DNA from: Geomonas ferrireducens
GTDB taxonomy: Bacteria > Desulfobacterota > Desulfuromonadia > Geobacterales > Geobacteraceae
DNA length: 64,000 nucleotides
Assembly: GCF_004917065.1 (NCBI RefSeq)
Contig: NZ_SSYA01000001.1
Location: 1,010,550-1,074,549, forward strand
Direction of reading: 5' to 3'
Both the position numbers and the translations under genes were made by a program. Position 1 is the first letter of the stretch; each line of letters starts with the position of its first letter. Positions 28,526-38,749 of the stretch are shown here, in pieces. The notes beneath the pieces were generated by a model, which saw only the letters and a list, made by a program, of their open reading frames with translations, had not been told where the DNA came from and ran no database searches.

Positions 28526-28887
28526 GTGTTTCCTTTTTATTTCCTCCGGACAAAAGCGGGCCGGCCTCCGTGCCGTATTCCCCAGGGGACGGACGCGGCT
28601 CTCTCGCGGAAGGAATGTAAAATGTGGGCGTGCCAAACCCGCAGCGACAACAATTGTCGCGGCCTCAGCTGATGGACAGAATCGGCAACACGCCATATGA
28701 CCGGCAAACCTTACATCGTCGCCAACCATGGTTGCTGCCGCATTTCTCGTGGGGATTTACTGAATGCGAGGGGTTGGATCGATGGGAGGGGGAGATTCCC
28801 CCTTTGGAACTGATGTCAGTCAGTCAATGACCTTTACTACAGGAAGGGTACAAAAGGCAAGTTTTTATTGAAACGTATACGTTTACG
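28526..28887. other. Intergenic region upstream of the RhlE-type helicase gene
   Basis: About 360 bp without a gene. The minus-strand promoter and leader of the helicase gene should lie here. The perfect palindrome AAACGTATACGTTT occupies 28871-28884, beside the HU terminator. No riboswitch or small RNA could be recognised. Confidence 0.4.
28871..28884. promoter_or_regulatory. Perfect 14-bp palindrome, candidate operator
   Basis: AAACGTATACGTTT is an exact palindrome with the size and central TA step of a dimeric repressor site. It lies four bases from the HU terminator and about 345 bp upstream of the RhlE-type helicase ATG, so its target is unclear. Confidence 0.35.
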
Positions 28888-28918
28888 AAAAAACCCCGCC
28901 GGTGAGGGCGGGGTTTTC
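28888..28918 (-). terminator. Intrinsic terminator of the HU gene
   Basis: Stem CCCCGCC (28894-28900) and GGCGGGG (28907-28913) with a six-base loop, extended by A-T pairs. On the minus strand it is followed by TTTTTT. It is 58 bp after the HU stop codon, and the T-run on the plus strand makes it potentially bidirectional. Confidence 0.85.
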
Positions 28919-28976
28919 GGTGCGTGCCGGGACGGTGCAACAGTCGTGGAGGGGCACGTCGCTGGCTGGTCCGGGA

Positions 28977-29261
28977 TTACTTCTTCTTGGCTGCGATAGC
29001 GTCTTTCAGTGCCTTGCCCGGGCGGAACTTGGGGACCTTGGCTTCGGCGATCTTGATCTCCTTGCCGGTTTGCGGGTTCCTGCCGGTACGCGCCTGGCGG
29101 CTAGCCACTTCGAAGCTGCCGAAGCCTACCAGAGTTACCCTGTCGCCCTTTTTCAGTGCGCCGCTCACGGTGGAGATGAATGCACCGACGGCCTTCTCGG
29201 CTGCGGCCTTGGGGATGTTTGCGGATTTCGCCACTGCTTCGACCAGTTCTGCTTTAGTCAT
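28977..29261 (-). CDS. hup: HU family nucleoid DNA-binding protein
   Basis: A 94-residue HU/IHF-fold protein. [11 protein letters not shown] begins the helical dimerisation body. [19 protein letters not shown] leads into the beta arm, which contains the DNA-intercalating proline context [10 protein letters not shown], and [15 protein letters not shown] ends the fold, with a Lys-rich tail. HU bends and compacts DNA and assists replication and recombination. AGGAGGG is about six bases before the ATG. A sigma-70-like promoter lies 35-62 bp upstream and an intrinsic terminator downstream, so it is a single-gene transcript. Confidence 0.97.
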   Translation of the reverse strand: MTKAELVEAVAKSANIPKAAAEKAVGAFISTVSGALKKGDRVTLVGFGSFEVASRQARTGRNPQTGKEIKIAEAKVPKFRPGKALKDAIAAKKK

Positions 29262-29295
29262 GTGAGACCCTCCTTGGCTGGATTAAATTAACGCC

Positions 29296-29323
29296 ACTAT
29301 AATCATATATCGGTAATTTGCAA
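29296..29323 (-). promoter_or_regulatory. Candidate sigma-70 promoter of the HU gene
   Basis: On the minus strand, TTGCAA (29323-29318) and TATAGT (29301-29296) are separated by 16 bp in an AT-rich stretch, giving a leader of roughly 28 bases before the ATG. Confidence 0.55.
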
Positions 29324-29479
29324 GGGTTTTCTTAAGACCGCTAAGATTTTTCCCGCAACTGGCGCGGCTTTAGCCCGTTTTTAAGGCGCGAAGCCGCTCC
29401 TGGCAAGGGTTTACAGCGGCAGGTTAAGCCGCATGAAACAGCCCCGCGTCAACCGAAAAAACCCAACAATTCCTGCAGC

Positions 29480-31978
29480 TTACTGCGCAGGAGCCGCCGC
29501 TTCGGCGGGCTCGGCAGCATAGCTTGTGGGCTCGGTCCCGGAAACGAAGCACTCCTGCACGGCGCCGGGGGTCCCTTCGCGCGCGAGTTTGCCGCTGCGC
29601 GGGTCGATAAGGGCGAAGGTGACGTTCCCCGGGGTGGGGAAGGACCGCACCGGCACCCCGGCAAGGGCGCGCTGCATGAACTCGGTCCAGATCGGCGCCG
29701 CCGCCTGTCCACCCGAGCCGCCGGAGCCCAGACTCCTCTCCTGATCGTAGCCGACCCACACGCCGGCCACCAGTTGAGGCACGTATCCGACGAACCAGGC
29801 GTCTTTCATGTCGTTCGTGGTGCCGGTCTTGCCGGCCACCGGCCGTCCGAGGGCGCGGGCCCTGCTGCCGGTGCCGCTGGAGACGACGCTCTGCATCAGG
29901 TTGGTCATAATGAAGGCGGTCTCAGGCGGTATGGCAGGCACGGCACCGCCGGTCGCCTCCGACATCACCGGGACCGGTTTGTTCTGGTTCAGTTCGATCG
30001 GCTTTCCGTCCTCTCCGTCACCTGCACCGTCCCCCTCCCCTGCGGCCTCAGGCGCGGCGCTCGACATCCGGGTAAACACCGGGGCCTTCGGCTCCTGGAT
30101 CTGCTCAAGGACGTTGCCGTCGCGGTCGAGCACCTTGGTGACGAAGTACGGGGTGGTCCGATAGCCACCCGAGGCGAACACGGCGTAGGCGCTGGTCAGC
30201 TCGATGGGGGTGACGCTCGATGAACCAAGGGCAAGGGTGAGGTTCGCCGCAAGCGGCGAGGTGATGCCGAGTTTCTTGGCGTAATCGATCGCGGAGCCGA
30301 CCCCGATCTGCTCCAGGATCTTGACGCTCACGACGTTGATCGAGTCGGTGAGCGCCTCGCGCATGGTCACCGGGCCGCGGTAGACGTTGTCGTAGTTCTT
30401 CGGCTTCCATGCCTTGTCGCCGCCGCTTTCGTACTCGACCTGTGAGTCGTCGATGATGCTCGCCGTGGTCATGCCGTGCTCGAGGGCCGCCGCATAGATG
30501 ACCGGCTTGAAGGCGGAACCGGGGTTTCTCTTCGCCTGCATGGCGCGGTTGAACTGGCTCTTCTTGAAATCGTACCCGCCGACCATGGCGCGGACGCCGC
30601 CGGAGGTGGGATCGATGGCGATGAGCGCGGCCTGCGCCTCCGGCACCTGGTCGAGGGCGAAGACGGCTCCGGTGCGGTTCTTGTCCGGTTCCTTGACCTG
30701 CAGCTCCAGCACGGCGCCCAGGCCAATGGCCCGTTTGGCGGCCGGCTTTCCGTAGCTGTTCACGAGCTCGAGGCGCCCGGCCCAATCCATCCCCTTCCTG
30801 GGCACGGTGCCGGTCCGCTCCCCTACCCTGACCGTCAGCTCCTGCTTCGCCGGGTTCACCCCGGTCACCACCCCCTGGTACACCGACCCCTGCTTGAGCG
30901 AGAGATCGTCGATGTCGTCCTCAACCTTCTTGCAGAAGGGATCGACCTCGGCCTCGGCCAGGTACTTAGCCGCGCCGCGGAATCCCTGGCGCTTGTCCAC
31001 CGCCTTCAGGCCGTTCACCACCGCGTCGTAGGCCGCCTTCTGCATCTCGGCGTTCATCGTGGTGTAGATCTTCAGCCCGTCCTTGTAGAGCCGCTCCTCG
31101 CCGTACTTCTCCACGAGCTGCTGGCGCACCTGTTCCAGGAAGTAGGCCGACTGCTCCGCGTTCACCTTCTTGAGCGGCTGGATCACGATCGGGGTGGCCT
31201 TGGCGTAATCGGCCTCGGCCTGGGTTATGTACCCCTCCTTCACCATCCGCTCCAGGACGTACCCCTGGCGCTCCTTGGCGCGCTCCAGGTGCTTGATCGG
31301 GGAGTAGCTGTTGGGCGCCTTGGGAAGCCCCGCCAGCATGGCCATCTCGGCCAGGTTCAGCTTGTCGACCTCTTTGCCGAAGTAGGTTTCCGCGGCAAGC
31401 TGCACCCCGTAGGCCCCGGCACCGAGGTAGATCTGGTTCAGGTAGATGTAAAGGATCTCGTCCTTGGTGAGACGCTCCTCCATCCTCTTCGCGAGGATCG
31501 CCTCCTTCAGCTTCCTGGAGAACTTCTTCTCCGGGGTGAGGAGCATGGACTTCGCGACCTGCTGCGTGATGGTCGAGGCCCCTTCCTTCTTGCGCATGGA
31601 GATGACGTTTTTGAAGGCCGCCCGCATGACGCCGATGTAGTCGATCCCCTTGTGCTGGTAGAAGTTGGAGTCTTCCGCCGCCACGAAGGCCTGGATCAGG
31701 CGTTTGGGCATCTTGTCCACAGGCACCACGGTGCGCCGCTCAAGGTAGAACTCACCGACCAGGGTGCCGTCCTGGCCGAAGACCTGGGAAAGGATGGGCG
31801 GACGGTAATCGGCCAGACGATCGACCTTCGGCAGTGCGCCGAGAAGGTAGAAGAAGTAGCCGAGCAGGGCGAGGAGCATGATGGTGGAGCCGCCGGCGGC
31901 GCCCCAGAGGAGGTACTTCATTGGGGAGGACTTTTTCAACCTGCGCTGCTGGCGCGGCTGCGCCTTGTAGGTTTCCAT
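29480..31978 (-). CDS. mrcA: Penicillin-binding protein 1A (bifunctional peptidoglycan synthase)
   Basis: An 832-residue class A PBP. A short basic cytoplasmic tail and one membrane helix (about 20-45) anchor it. The GT51 glycosyltransferase domain has EDSNFYQHKGID, GASTITQQVAKS, RKLKEAILA and YLNQIYLGAGAYG. An OB-like insert follows. The transpeptidase domain has the SxxK site in NPGSAFKP, SxN in TDSINVVS and KTG in AGKTGTTND. It polymerises and cross-links peptidoglycan at the outer face of the inner membrane. The C-terminal tail is Ala/Pro/Glu-rich. GGAG lies upstream of the ATG at 31978. It is divergent from the CitG-like gene. Confidence 0.95.
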   Translation of the reverse strand: METYKAQPRQQRRLKKSSPMKYLLWGAAGGSTIMLLALLGYFFYLLGALPKVDRLADYRPPILSQVFGQDGTLVGEFYLERRTVVPVDKMPKRLIQAFVAAEDSNFYQHKGIDYIGVMRAAFKNVISMRKKEGASTITQQVAKSMLLTPEKKFSRKLKEAILAKRMEERLTKDEILYIYLNQIYLGAGAYGVQLAAETYFGKEVDKLNLAEMAMLAGLPKAPNSYSPIKHLERAKERQGYVLERMVKEGYITQAEADYAKATPIVIQPLKKVNAEQSAYFLEQVRQQLVEKYGEERLYKDGLKIYTTMNAEMQKAAYDAVVNGLKAVDKRQGFRGAAKYLAEAEVDPFCKKVEDDIDDLSLKQGSVYQGVVTGVNPAKQELTVRVGERTGTVPRKGMDWAGRLELVNSYGKPAAKRAIGLGAVLELQVKEPDKNRTGAVFALDQVPEAQAALIAIDPTSGGVRAMVGGYDFKKSQFNRAMQAKRNPGSAFKPVIYAAALEHGMTTASIIDDSQVEYESGGDKAWKPKNYDNVYRGPVTMREALTDSINVVSVKILEQIGVGSAIDYAKKLGITSPLAANLTLALGSSSVTPIELTSAYAVFASGGYRTTPYFVTKVLDRDGNVLEQIQEPKAPVFTRMSSAAPEAAGEGDGAGDGEDGKPIELNQNKPVPVMSEATGGAVPAIPPETAFIMTNLMQSVVSSGTGSRARALGRPVAGKTGTTNDMKDAWFVGYVPQLVAGVWVGYDQERSLGSGGSGGQAAAPIWTEFMQRALAGVPVRSFPTPGNVTFALIDPRSGKLAREGTPGAVQECFVSGTEPTSYAAEPAEAAAPAQ

Positions 31979-32296
31979 GTCGAGAGGATCTCCGATCGGG
32001 ATTGATGCGTACGCTGGGGTCTACCCGGAAGGCCGGTGCGGGCGAGGGGGAGAAGCTCCTTTGCCTGCGGCTAGGTGGAGCCGGTCGGGAACCTGCGGGT
32101 GCATCTGGTGTGCCGCGCCCCGGTGGGGGCGCCAGGAGTGAAGATTATCCCAGATGGGCTCAGTAATTCAAGGTTAATGTGGGGTGGGGAGCCCTTCTCC
32201 CCGCGGCAGCAGCCGTTAGGGGAGGGTGCCTTATCGCCGCATAATGTATACACATTACGTTCTTGCGCGAAACGATGCTATTATTCCCCGGTGCAT
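31979..32296. other. Divergent intergenic region between PBP1A and CitG-like genes
   Basis: A 318-bp gap with no gene that I can support. It probably holds both promoters. For the plus strand, TATTAT at 32279-32284 could be a -10 element, with a poor TTACGT -35 at 18 bp. No RNA motif or clear operator is seen. Confidence 0.35.
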
Positions 32297-33133
32297 ATGA
32301 CTAAATGCGGAGACATTCCCGAAGCGATGACGACACACCTGGCAAGACTGACCCATAACCTGGTGCGCGGCGCCTTCATGGAGCTCTACCTCACCCCGAA
32401 ACCGGGGCTGGTGGATCTCTGCGACAGCGGCTCGCATCCCGAGCTCTCGGTCGAGCGCATGGAGACCTCCTTGAAGATCGTCTCCCTGTACCTGCTCGAT
32501 CTCTGCGACGCCGTCGCGCGCGGCGAAGAGCTTAACGAACAGGTGCGTCTGGGCGTTGCCGCGGAAAGCGCGGTGCAGCGTGCCATCGGCACCAGCTGTC
32601 ACAAGGGTTACATCTTCCTGGCCGGGCTCATGCTCTGCGCCAGCGCCTGCAGCAACGGGCGCGACGAAGAGGCGCTGCGTGCTTCGATCACCCGGCTCGC
32701 CGCCCTTTTCTTCGACCAGGGGGAGCCCGGTGCGGCGCACCGGGTCAGAAACCGCTTCCAGGGAGGCGGCCTGAGGGAAGAGGCGCTGGCCGGGCTGCCG
32801 AGCCTCTTCGACGAGGCACTCCCCGTTTTCAGGCGCGAGATGGCGAGCGGCGGCAACCGCGGCAGCGCCATATTCGCCATGCTCGGCAGGCTCATGCAGA
32901 CCGTCGAGGACAGCACCGCGCTGCGCCGCTGCGGACGCAGCGGACTGAGGACGATCCGGGAAGACGGCAGGCACCTGGAGCGCATGATTGCACAAAGGGA
33001 TGATTTCCTTGCCTTCCTGGCCGAGCGCAACGCTCACTACGCGAGCCGCAACCTCACCATGGGGGGCGTGGCCGGGCTCCTCGCCCTGGGTCTTGCCTGG
33101 TTAAGCCACACCGGGGAGCTCGAAGCCGCCTGA
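32297..33133 (+). CDS. CitG/MdcB-type triphosphoribosyl-dephospho-CoA synthase family protein
   Basis: A 278-residue protein with the family signature near its start (MELYLTPKPGLVDLCDSGSH, where CitG has LTPKPGLVD), followed by CHKGYIFLAGL in place of the usual NTHKGxIF, a GGGLREEALAGLP segment and a helical C-terminus ending MGGVAGLLALGLAW. Known members make the prosthetic-group precursor of citrate or malonate lyase from ATP and dephospho-CoA. No lyase subunit genes are present in the window, so the role is open. The start is uncertain: the ATG at 32297 sits only about six bases after a predicted transcription start, and the ATG at 32327 is an alternative with a distant GGAGA. Confidence 0.82.
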   Translation: MTKCGDIPEAMTTHLARLTHNLVRGAFMELYLTPKPGLVDLCDSGSHPELSVERMETSLKIVSLYLLDLCDAVARGEELNEQVRLGVAAESAVQRAIGTSCHKGYIFLAGLMLCASACSNGRDEEALRASITRLAALFFDQGEPGAAHRVRNRFQGGGLREEALAGLPSLFDEALPVFRREMASGGNRGSAIFAMLGRLMQTVEDSTALRRCGRSGLRTIREDGRHLERMIAQRDDFLAFLAERNAHYASRNLTMGGVAGLLALGLAWLSHTGELEAA

Positions 33134-33259
33134 TCCACCCCTCCTCCGTTTTTGCGAAATCCCCAGCAATTCCCGTTTACTTAGCCCCGACCCCATGTTA
33201 GAATCTCCCCGCTAAACCCGCTCCAGTACACCCACCGCCAGGCTAACAAGGGTACCGCC

Positions 33260-34987
33260 ATGTCCTTCGAAGGCGATTTGGAACACCTTCCCCTAGTGGA
33301 TGTCATCCAACTGCTGCACCAAACCGGCAAGAGCGGCACCCTCACGCTTAAAAGCAGCAAGGGGGAGAGCCAGCTCGTCTTCCGGGACGGTTTCATCGTC
33401 AGCGCCAACCACGTCGACAACAGCATCCGCATCGGCCAAGTCATGATCGACATGGGGCTTCTGAGCCGCGAGGCGCTGGAGCAGGCCTTGAAAGCGCAGC
33501 AAAAGGCCGGCTCGGAACGAAAGCCGATCATCCAGATGCTCATCGAGGAAGGGATCGTCGAGAACCAGGCCGCGTACCAGGGGCTCGAGGCGCTCATCGA
33601 GATGACCATCGTCGACATCCTCACCTGGACCAGGGGGACGTTCTGCCTCGACGTCAACAAGATCGTCGTTTCCGACGACTACCGCTACTTCCCGGAAAAG
33701 GCGAATACACAGATCCACATGAACACGCAGAGCATCCTGATGGACGCCCTGCGCATCTACGACGAGCGTAAGCGCGACGGCACCCTGACACCGGAGTCCA
33801 TCTTCGGCGCGCCGCCCGCCTCGGAGCCCCAATCGGGCTCCGAGCCCCTGTCCGGCTCCGGGCTCTCGGCCGCCGACCTCGGTCTCGAGGAACTGGACGA
33901 GCTGGAAAGCCGCATCCCCAGGTTCTTCTCCGCCATCAAGGAGGAGCCCCCCGACACCATCGCCGTCAGACTGCAGCAGGAGCTCTCCGGGATTCCGGCA
34001 CACGAGCAGCAGGAGCTTTTCGACTTCCTCGAAGGGGCTTCCGCGCGTGCCGCCGAAGCGGAAGCGACGCTCGGGGTGATCCTCGTCACCTCCTCAAGGC
34101 TTATGCGTGAATGCGTCTCGGCGGTGTGCGGCCCGCGCTTTGTCTGCGCCACCGACGATCCCCTTCAACTTGCCCCCTTTATCGAACAGACCCGCTCCCG
34201 CGACAAGTCGCCGCTGCTTCTCCTGGATGCAGGGGAGGACCGCCGCAGAAACGGCCGCAACGTCGCCCCACTGCTGCAGCAGATCCGCGAGCGCCACCCC
34301 GCCCTCTCCATCGTGCTCTTCGCCGCTCCGGACGACTTCGAGCTTGCCGCTTCGGCGCAGGAGTGCGGCGTGACGACCGTGCTGCCCCGCGCCTGCCGCG
34401 ATGATCGCGGCGAGAGCTTCATCGCCGACCTCATCGCCGGGTGCCGGGCGCTTGCGGCATGCCTGAAACGACAAACAGGCGCCCCCACCTCGCAGCTCCC
34501 GGCGCAGTTCCGCGCGCAGTTCGCGGCCCTTGCCGAGCAGCGCGAGGCTGCAGAGGCCACCTTCGCGCTGTTGCAGGCCGTCTGCGGGGTCTTTCGCCGC
34601 GGCGTCACCCTGGTCGTGGTCCGCTCAGAGCTCATCGCCGAGCGCGCCATGGGAATCGGCGGGGACGGCACCGTCACCTCGGTGAAGCTGCGCCTTAACC
34701 CTCCAGAGGAGTCGCTGTACCAGAAGGCGTTAGGCGGCGAGCTCTGCTACGGCGACGCGGACCAGTCGCTGCGCGACACCATCTACGCTGCCGTCGGGGC
34801 GCCGATCAGCGGCAAGGCCCTGCTCCTCCCGGTGAAAAGCTTCGGGCGCGTCATCGCCATCATCTACGCCGACTTCGGCGCCGGCGCCGGAACCGATCCG
34901 CAACTGCCGCTTCTAGAGATCCTCGCGCAGCACGCGGGGCTCGTTATCGACAACATCCTGTACCGCAAGCGCTGCGCCCAGAAATAG
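33260..34987 (+). CDS. DUF4388 (PATAN) protein with receiver-like and GAF-like regions
   Basis: A 575-residue cytoplasmic protein. Residues 1-110 match DUF4388/PATAN, a domain common in deltaproteobacterial signalling: MSFEGDLEHLPLVDVIQLLH, then SGTLTLKSSKGE and DGFIVSA. A helical segment follows. Residues about 270-400 have the strand-helix rhythm of a receiver (LGVILVTSSRLMREC, then LLLLDAG, then IVLFAAP). The last 150 residues resemble a GAF domain (VGAPISGKALLLPVKSFGRVIAIIYADF). There is no obvious catalytic or DNA-binding domain, so a protein-interaction or sensor role is likely. It ends 33 bp before a PilT-type ATPase gene, suggesting a link with pilus motors or surface motility (inference). 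Confidence 0.8.
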   Translation: MSFEGDLEHLPLVDVIQLLHQTGKSGTLTLKSSKGESQLVFRDGFIVSANHVDNSIRIGQVMIDMGLLSREALEQALKAQQKAGSERKPIIQMLIEEGIVENQAAYQGLEALIEMTIVDILTWTRGTFCLDVNKIVVSDDYRYFPEKANTQIHMNTQSILMDALRIYDERKRDGTLTPESIFGAPPASEPQSGSEPLSGSGLSAADLGLEELDELESRIPRFFSAIKEEPPDTIAVRLQQELSGIPAHEQQELFDFLEGASARAAEAEATLGVILVTSSRLMRECVSAVCGPRFVCATDDPLQLAPFIEQTRSRDKSPLLLLDAGEDRRRNGRNVAPLLQQIRERHPALSIVLFAAPDDFELAASAQECGVTTVLPRACRDDRGESFIADLIAGCRALAACLKRQTGAPTSQLPAQFRAQFAALAEQREAAEATFALLQAVCGVFRRGVTLVVVRSELIAERAMGIGGDGTVTSVKLRLNPPEESLYQKALGGELCYGDADQSLRDTIYAAVGAPISGKALLLPVKSFGRVIAIIYADFGAGAGTDPQLPLLEILAQHAGLVIDNILYRKRCAQK

Positions 34988-35020
34988 TGAGGGCGTGCCG
35001 AGAGCACAAAAGGGGCAACC

Positions 35021-36091
35021 ATGGATGCCAAGATCTTCGTCCAGATTCTTGAAATAGCCTTCAGCAAGAAGGTTTCCGACGTGCATTTCGAGGTGGACAA
35101 CCCTCCCTTCTTCCGCGGCAAGGGGCAGATCATCCGTTCCAAGCTCCCGAACCTCACCGCCGAGGACACCGAATTCATCGCCGCGCAAATCATGACGCAC
35201 CACGGCCGCCGCTGGGAACCGGACCAGAAGGAGTTCGACACCTCCTTCTCGCTGCCGAGCGGGGCGCGCTTCCGCGTCAGCATCTTCCGGCAGCGCGGTC
35301 ATTTCGGCATCATCATGAGGGTGATCCCGGCCCATATCGGGACTTTTGACGAGCTGCGCCTCCCCCCGGTACTTGGCGAGATTGCGAAGGCCCCCAACGG
35401 CCTCATCCTCGTCACCGGCCCCACCGGCAACGGCAAGTCGACCACCCTCGCCTCGATGCTGCGTTACATCAACGAGAACTTCAGTTACAACTGCATCACC
35501 ATAGAGGACCCCATCGAGTTCCTCTTCCACTCCGAGAAAAGCTGCATCATCCAGCGCGAAGTCGGCATCGACACCGACAGCTTCAGCTCGGCGCTGAGGG
35601 CCGCGCTGCGCATGGACCCGGACCTGATCATGGTGGGCGAGATGCGCGACACCGCCACCATAGAGTCATGCCTCATGGCCGCCGAGACGGGGCACCTGGT
35701 CCTTTCGACGCTCCATACCCAGGGGGCGGTGTCGACCATCAACAGGATCGTGGGACACTTCCCCCCTGACGCCCAGGAGATCGTACGTCAGCGCCTGGCG
35801 GACATCCTGGTGGCGACCGTTTCCATCCGCCTCGTGATGAACAAGACAGGCGAGGCCATCATCCCCGTTCTCGAGATCATGCGCGCCACCACAACCATCC
35901 AGAGTTGCATCCGCGAGGGAAGGCTCGACGAGATCGAGGCGCACATGGAAAACGGCCGCAGCCAGTACCAGATGCAGACCCTCGACCAGCACCTGATCCA
36001 GCTCCACGAACAGGAACAGATCACCATGGAGGAGGCAAAGCGCCTCTCCCACTCCATGGACCTGGAGCGCAAGCTCATGTTCACCAACTAG
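35021..36091 (+). CDS. PilT-family type IV pilus motor ATPase
   Basis: A 356-residue hexameric ATPase of the PilT/PilU group. The N-terminal PAS-like region has SDVHFEVDNPPFFRGKG. The core has Walker A GPTGNGKSTT near residue 134, the Asp box ITIEDPIEF, the Walker B region ALRMDPDLIMVGEMRD and the His box GHLVLSTLHTQGA. In place of the AIRNLIRE motif needed for retraction in classical PilT it has TIQSCIREG, so it is probably a paralogue and not the main retraction motor. It follows the DUF4388 gene closely and ends at a strong terminator. Confidence 0.9.
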   Translation: MDAKIFVQILEIAFSKKVSDVHFEVDNPPFFRGKGQIIRSKLPNLTAEDTEFIAAQIMTHHGRRWEPDQKEFDTSFSLPSGARFRVSIFRQRGHFGIIMRVIPAHIGTFDELRLPPVLGEIAKAPNGLILVTGPTGNGKSTTLASMLRYINENFSYNCITIEDPIEFLFHSEKSCIIQREVGIDTDSFSSALRAALRMDPDLIMVGEMRDTATIESCLMAAETGHLVLSTLHTQGAVSTINRIVGHFPPDAQEIVRQRLADILVATVSIRLVMNKTGEAIIPVLEIMRATTTIQSCIREGRLDEIEAHMENGRSQYQMQTLDQHLIQLHEQEQITMEEAKRLSHSMDLERKLMFTN

Positions 36092-36112
36092 CCCCGATCC
36101 CCGTCACACAAA

Positions 36113-36147
36113 GGGGGACGCGGATCACTCCGCGCCCCCCCTTTTTT
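36113..36147 (+). terminator. Intrinsic terminator after the PilT-type gene
   Basis: A stem of GGGGG and CGCGGA pairs with TCCGCG and CCCCC around a TCAC loop with one bulged A, followed by TTTTTT (36142-36147). It lies 21 bp after the stop codon. Confidence 0.9.
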
Positions 36148-36337
36148 CATTTCCTGCCCAACGCGCGCGCACCCGCCTGTGTAGTTTCAAAAATTAAAAA
36201 GAGTAACCAATGTAAACTCTGCCTGACCGACTGATCATTTTTACGGCAGCCGCACACAGGCGCCCACCTCCATTTTGCCTCCAAATTCAGCACACTTCAC
36301 ACCACCTGCCTGTTTTATTTGCACAGATGCACAAAAA

Positions 36338-36353
36338 TGGTTCACCTCGTGCA
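36338..36353 (+). promoter_or_regulatory. Candidate sigma-54 (-24/-12) promoter of gdhA
   Basis: TGGTTCACCTCGTGCA keeps the invariant GG and GC with exactly ten bases between them and matches most of the TGGCACG-N4-TTGCA consensus at the -12 side. Predicted initiation near 36365 gives a leader of about 86 bases. Nitrogen-type control of glutamate dehydrogenase would fit, but the -24 half is only partly conserved. Confidence 0.4.
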
Positions 36354-36405
36354 TAAAGGAGTCCGCATTTAAGGCAGAGGTCGGGAGTCCCACCCTCTAT
36401 GCTGA

Positions 36406-37800
<1,395 letters not shown>

Positions 37801-37827
37801 TCCGGGCGCTACCGTAGCAAGAAACGA

Positions 37828-37864
37828 GAAGGCTCGGCCGCAAGGTCGGGCCTTCTTTTTGTTT
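37828..37864 (+). terminator. Intrinsic terminator of gdhA
   Basis: A 12-bp stem (37828-37839 with 37844-37855, including two G-T pairs) closed by a GCAA tetraloop and followed by TTTTTGTTT. It starts 27 bp after the gdhA stop. Confidence 0.9.
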
Positions 37865-38023
37865 GGTTTGGAAAAGTCGGCGAAGGGGCCGGCAAAGAGG
37901 GTGAGTCGGAGCGCGGGAACATTACGGGGTGACACGGCGCCTCGGAAAATGTATTATGAACCGGGTCGCGCTCCGGCCACCCCGCCGGTTGACGCCCCTA
38001 CCCCACTGAAGAGGAACCTGAAG

Positions 38024-38743
38024 ATGGGTAAAGCCAGACTGCTTTACGCGGCTGCCGCCTTGACCCTGGCGCTGACAACCGACGCCTCGGCCTTCTGTTT
38101 CGAGGAAGCTGGCATCGAGTACGGCATCAACCCGCAGATCCTGCGGGCGATCGCCAAAGTCGAGTCCAACTTCAACCCCGCCGCCGTCAACTACAACACC
38201 AACGGAACCTACGATTTCGGCCTCATGCAGATCAATTCCAGCTGGGCCTCCACCATCGGTAAACAGCGCTGGAACTCACTGGGCGACCCGTGCAACAGCG
38301 TCAAGACCGGTGCGTGGATCCTCTCCATGTGCATAGATAAGTACGGCTACAACTGGAAAGCAATCGGCTGTTACAACAGCCAGACACCGGACAAGCGTGA
38401 CCGTTATTCGAAGCGGGTTTTCGATCAGTTGCAGCGCGTGAAGCCGGTGAAGCAAGAGGCGGCCTACACGCCGCTCAAGGACAGCATAGAAACGCTGGTA
38501 CGGCAGAAAGTGGACGGCTGGGTAGACGATGCGGCGCAGGGGAAGGCCGAGGAGTTCAAGGTGAAGACAAAGGGGAGCGTTCCCGCCCCGAAAGAGGTTC
38601 TGCAGCAAAAGCCGCGGCCTGCCGAGACCACCGCAAAGACGGCCCTCCCGGAGATTGCCGCCAAGCAGGACAACGCTATGTCGCACGACAACATCGGTTA
38701 CTACACGGAAGACGGGGAACACTCGGCGATCCCCATCCCTTGA
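38024..38743 (+). CDS. Secreted lytic transglycosylase (SLT domain)
   Basis: A 239-residue exported enzyme. A signal peptide (MGKARLLYAAAALTLAL, cleavage near DASA) precedes an SLT lysozyme-like domain of about 130 residues: YGINPQILRAIAKVESNFNP with catalytic Glu in KVESN, YDFGLMQINSSW, and a Cys-containing WILSMCIDKYGYNWKAIGCY. This is the compact type found in IagB/VirB1-like enzymes that open peptidoglycan for secretion systems or pili. The last 90 residues are low-complexity, Lys/Pro/Ala-rich. The frame is open 55 codons upstream but GAGGAA before the ATG at 38024 and the signal peptide decide the start. Convergent, 6 bp from the LysM gene stop. Confidence 0.88.
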   Translation: MGKARLLYAAAALTLALTTDASAFCFEEAGIEYGINPQILRAIAKVESNFNPAAVNYNTNGTYDFGLMQINSSWASTIGKQRWNSLGDPCNSVKTGAWILSMCIDKYGYNWKAIGCYNSQTPDKRDRYSKRVFDQLQRVKPVKQEAAYTPLKDSIETLVRQKVDGWVDDAAQGKAEEFKVKTKGSVPAPKEVLQQKPRPAETTAKTALPEIAAKQDNAMSHDNIGYYTEDGEHSAIPIP

Positions 38744-38749
38744 CCTTTT

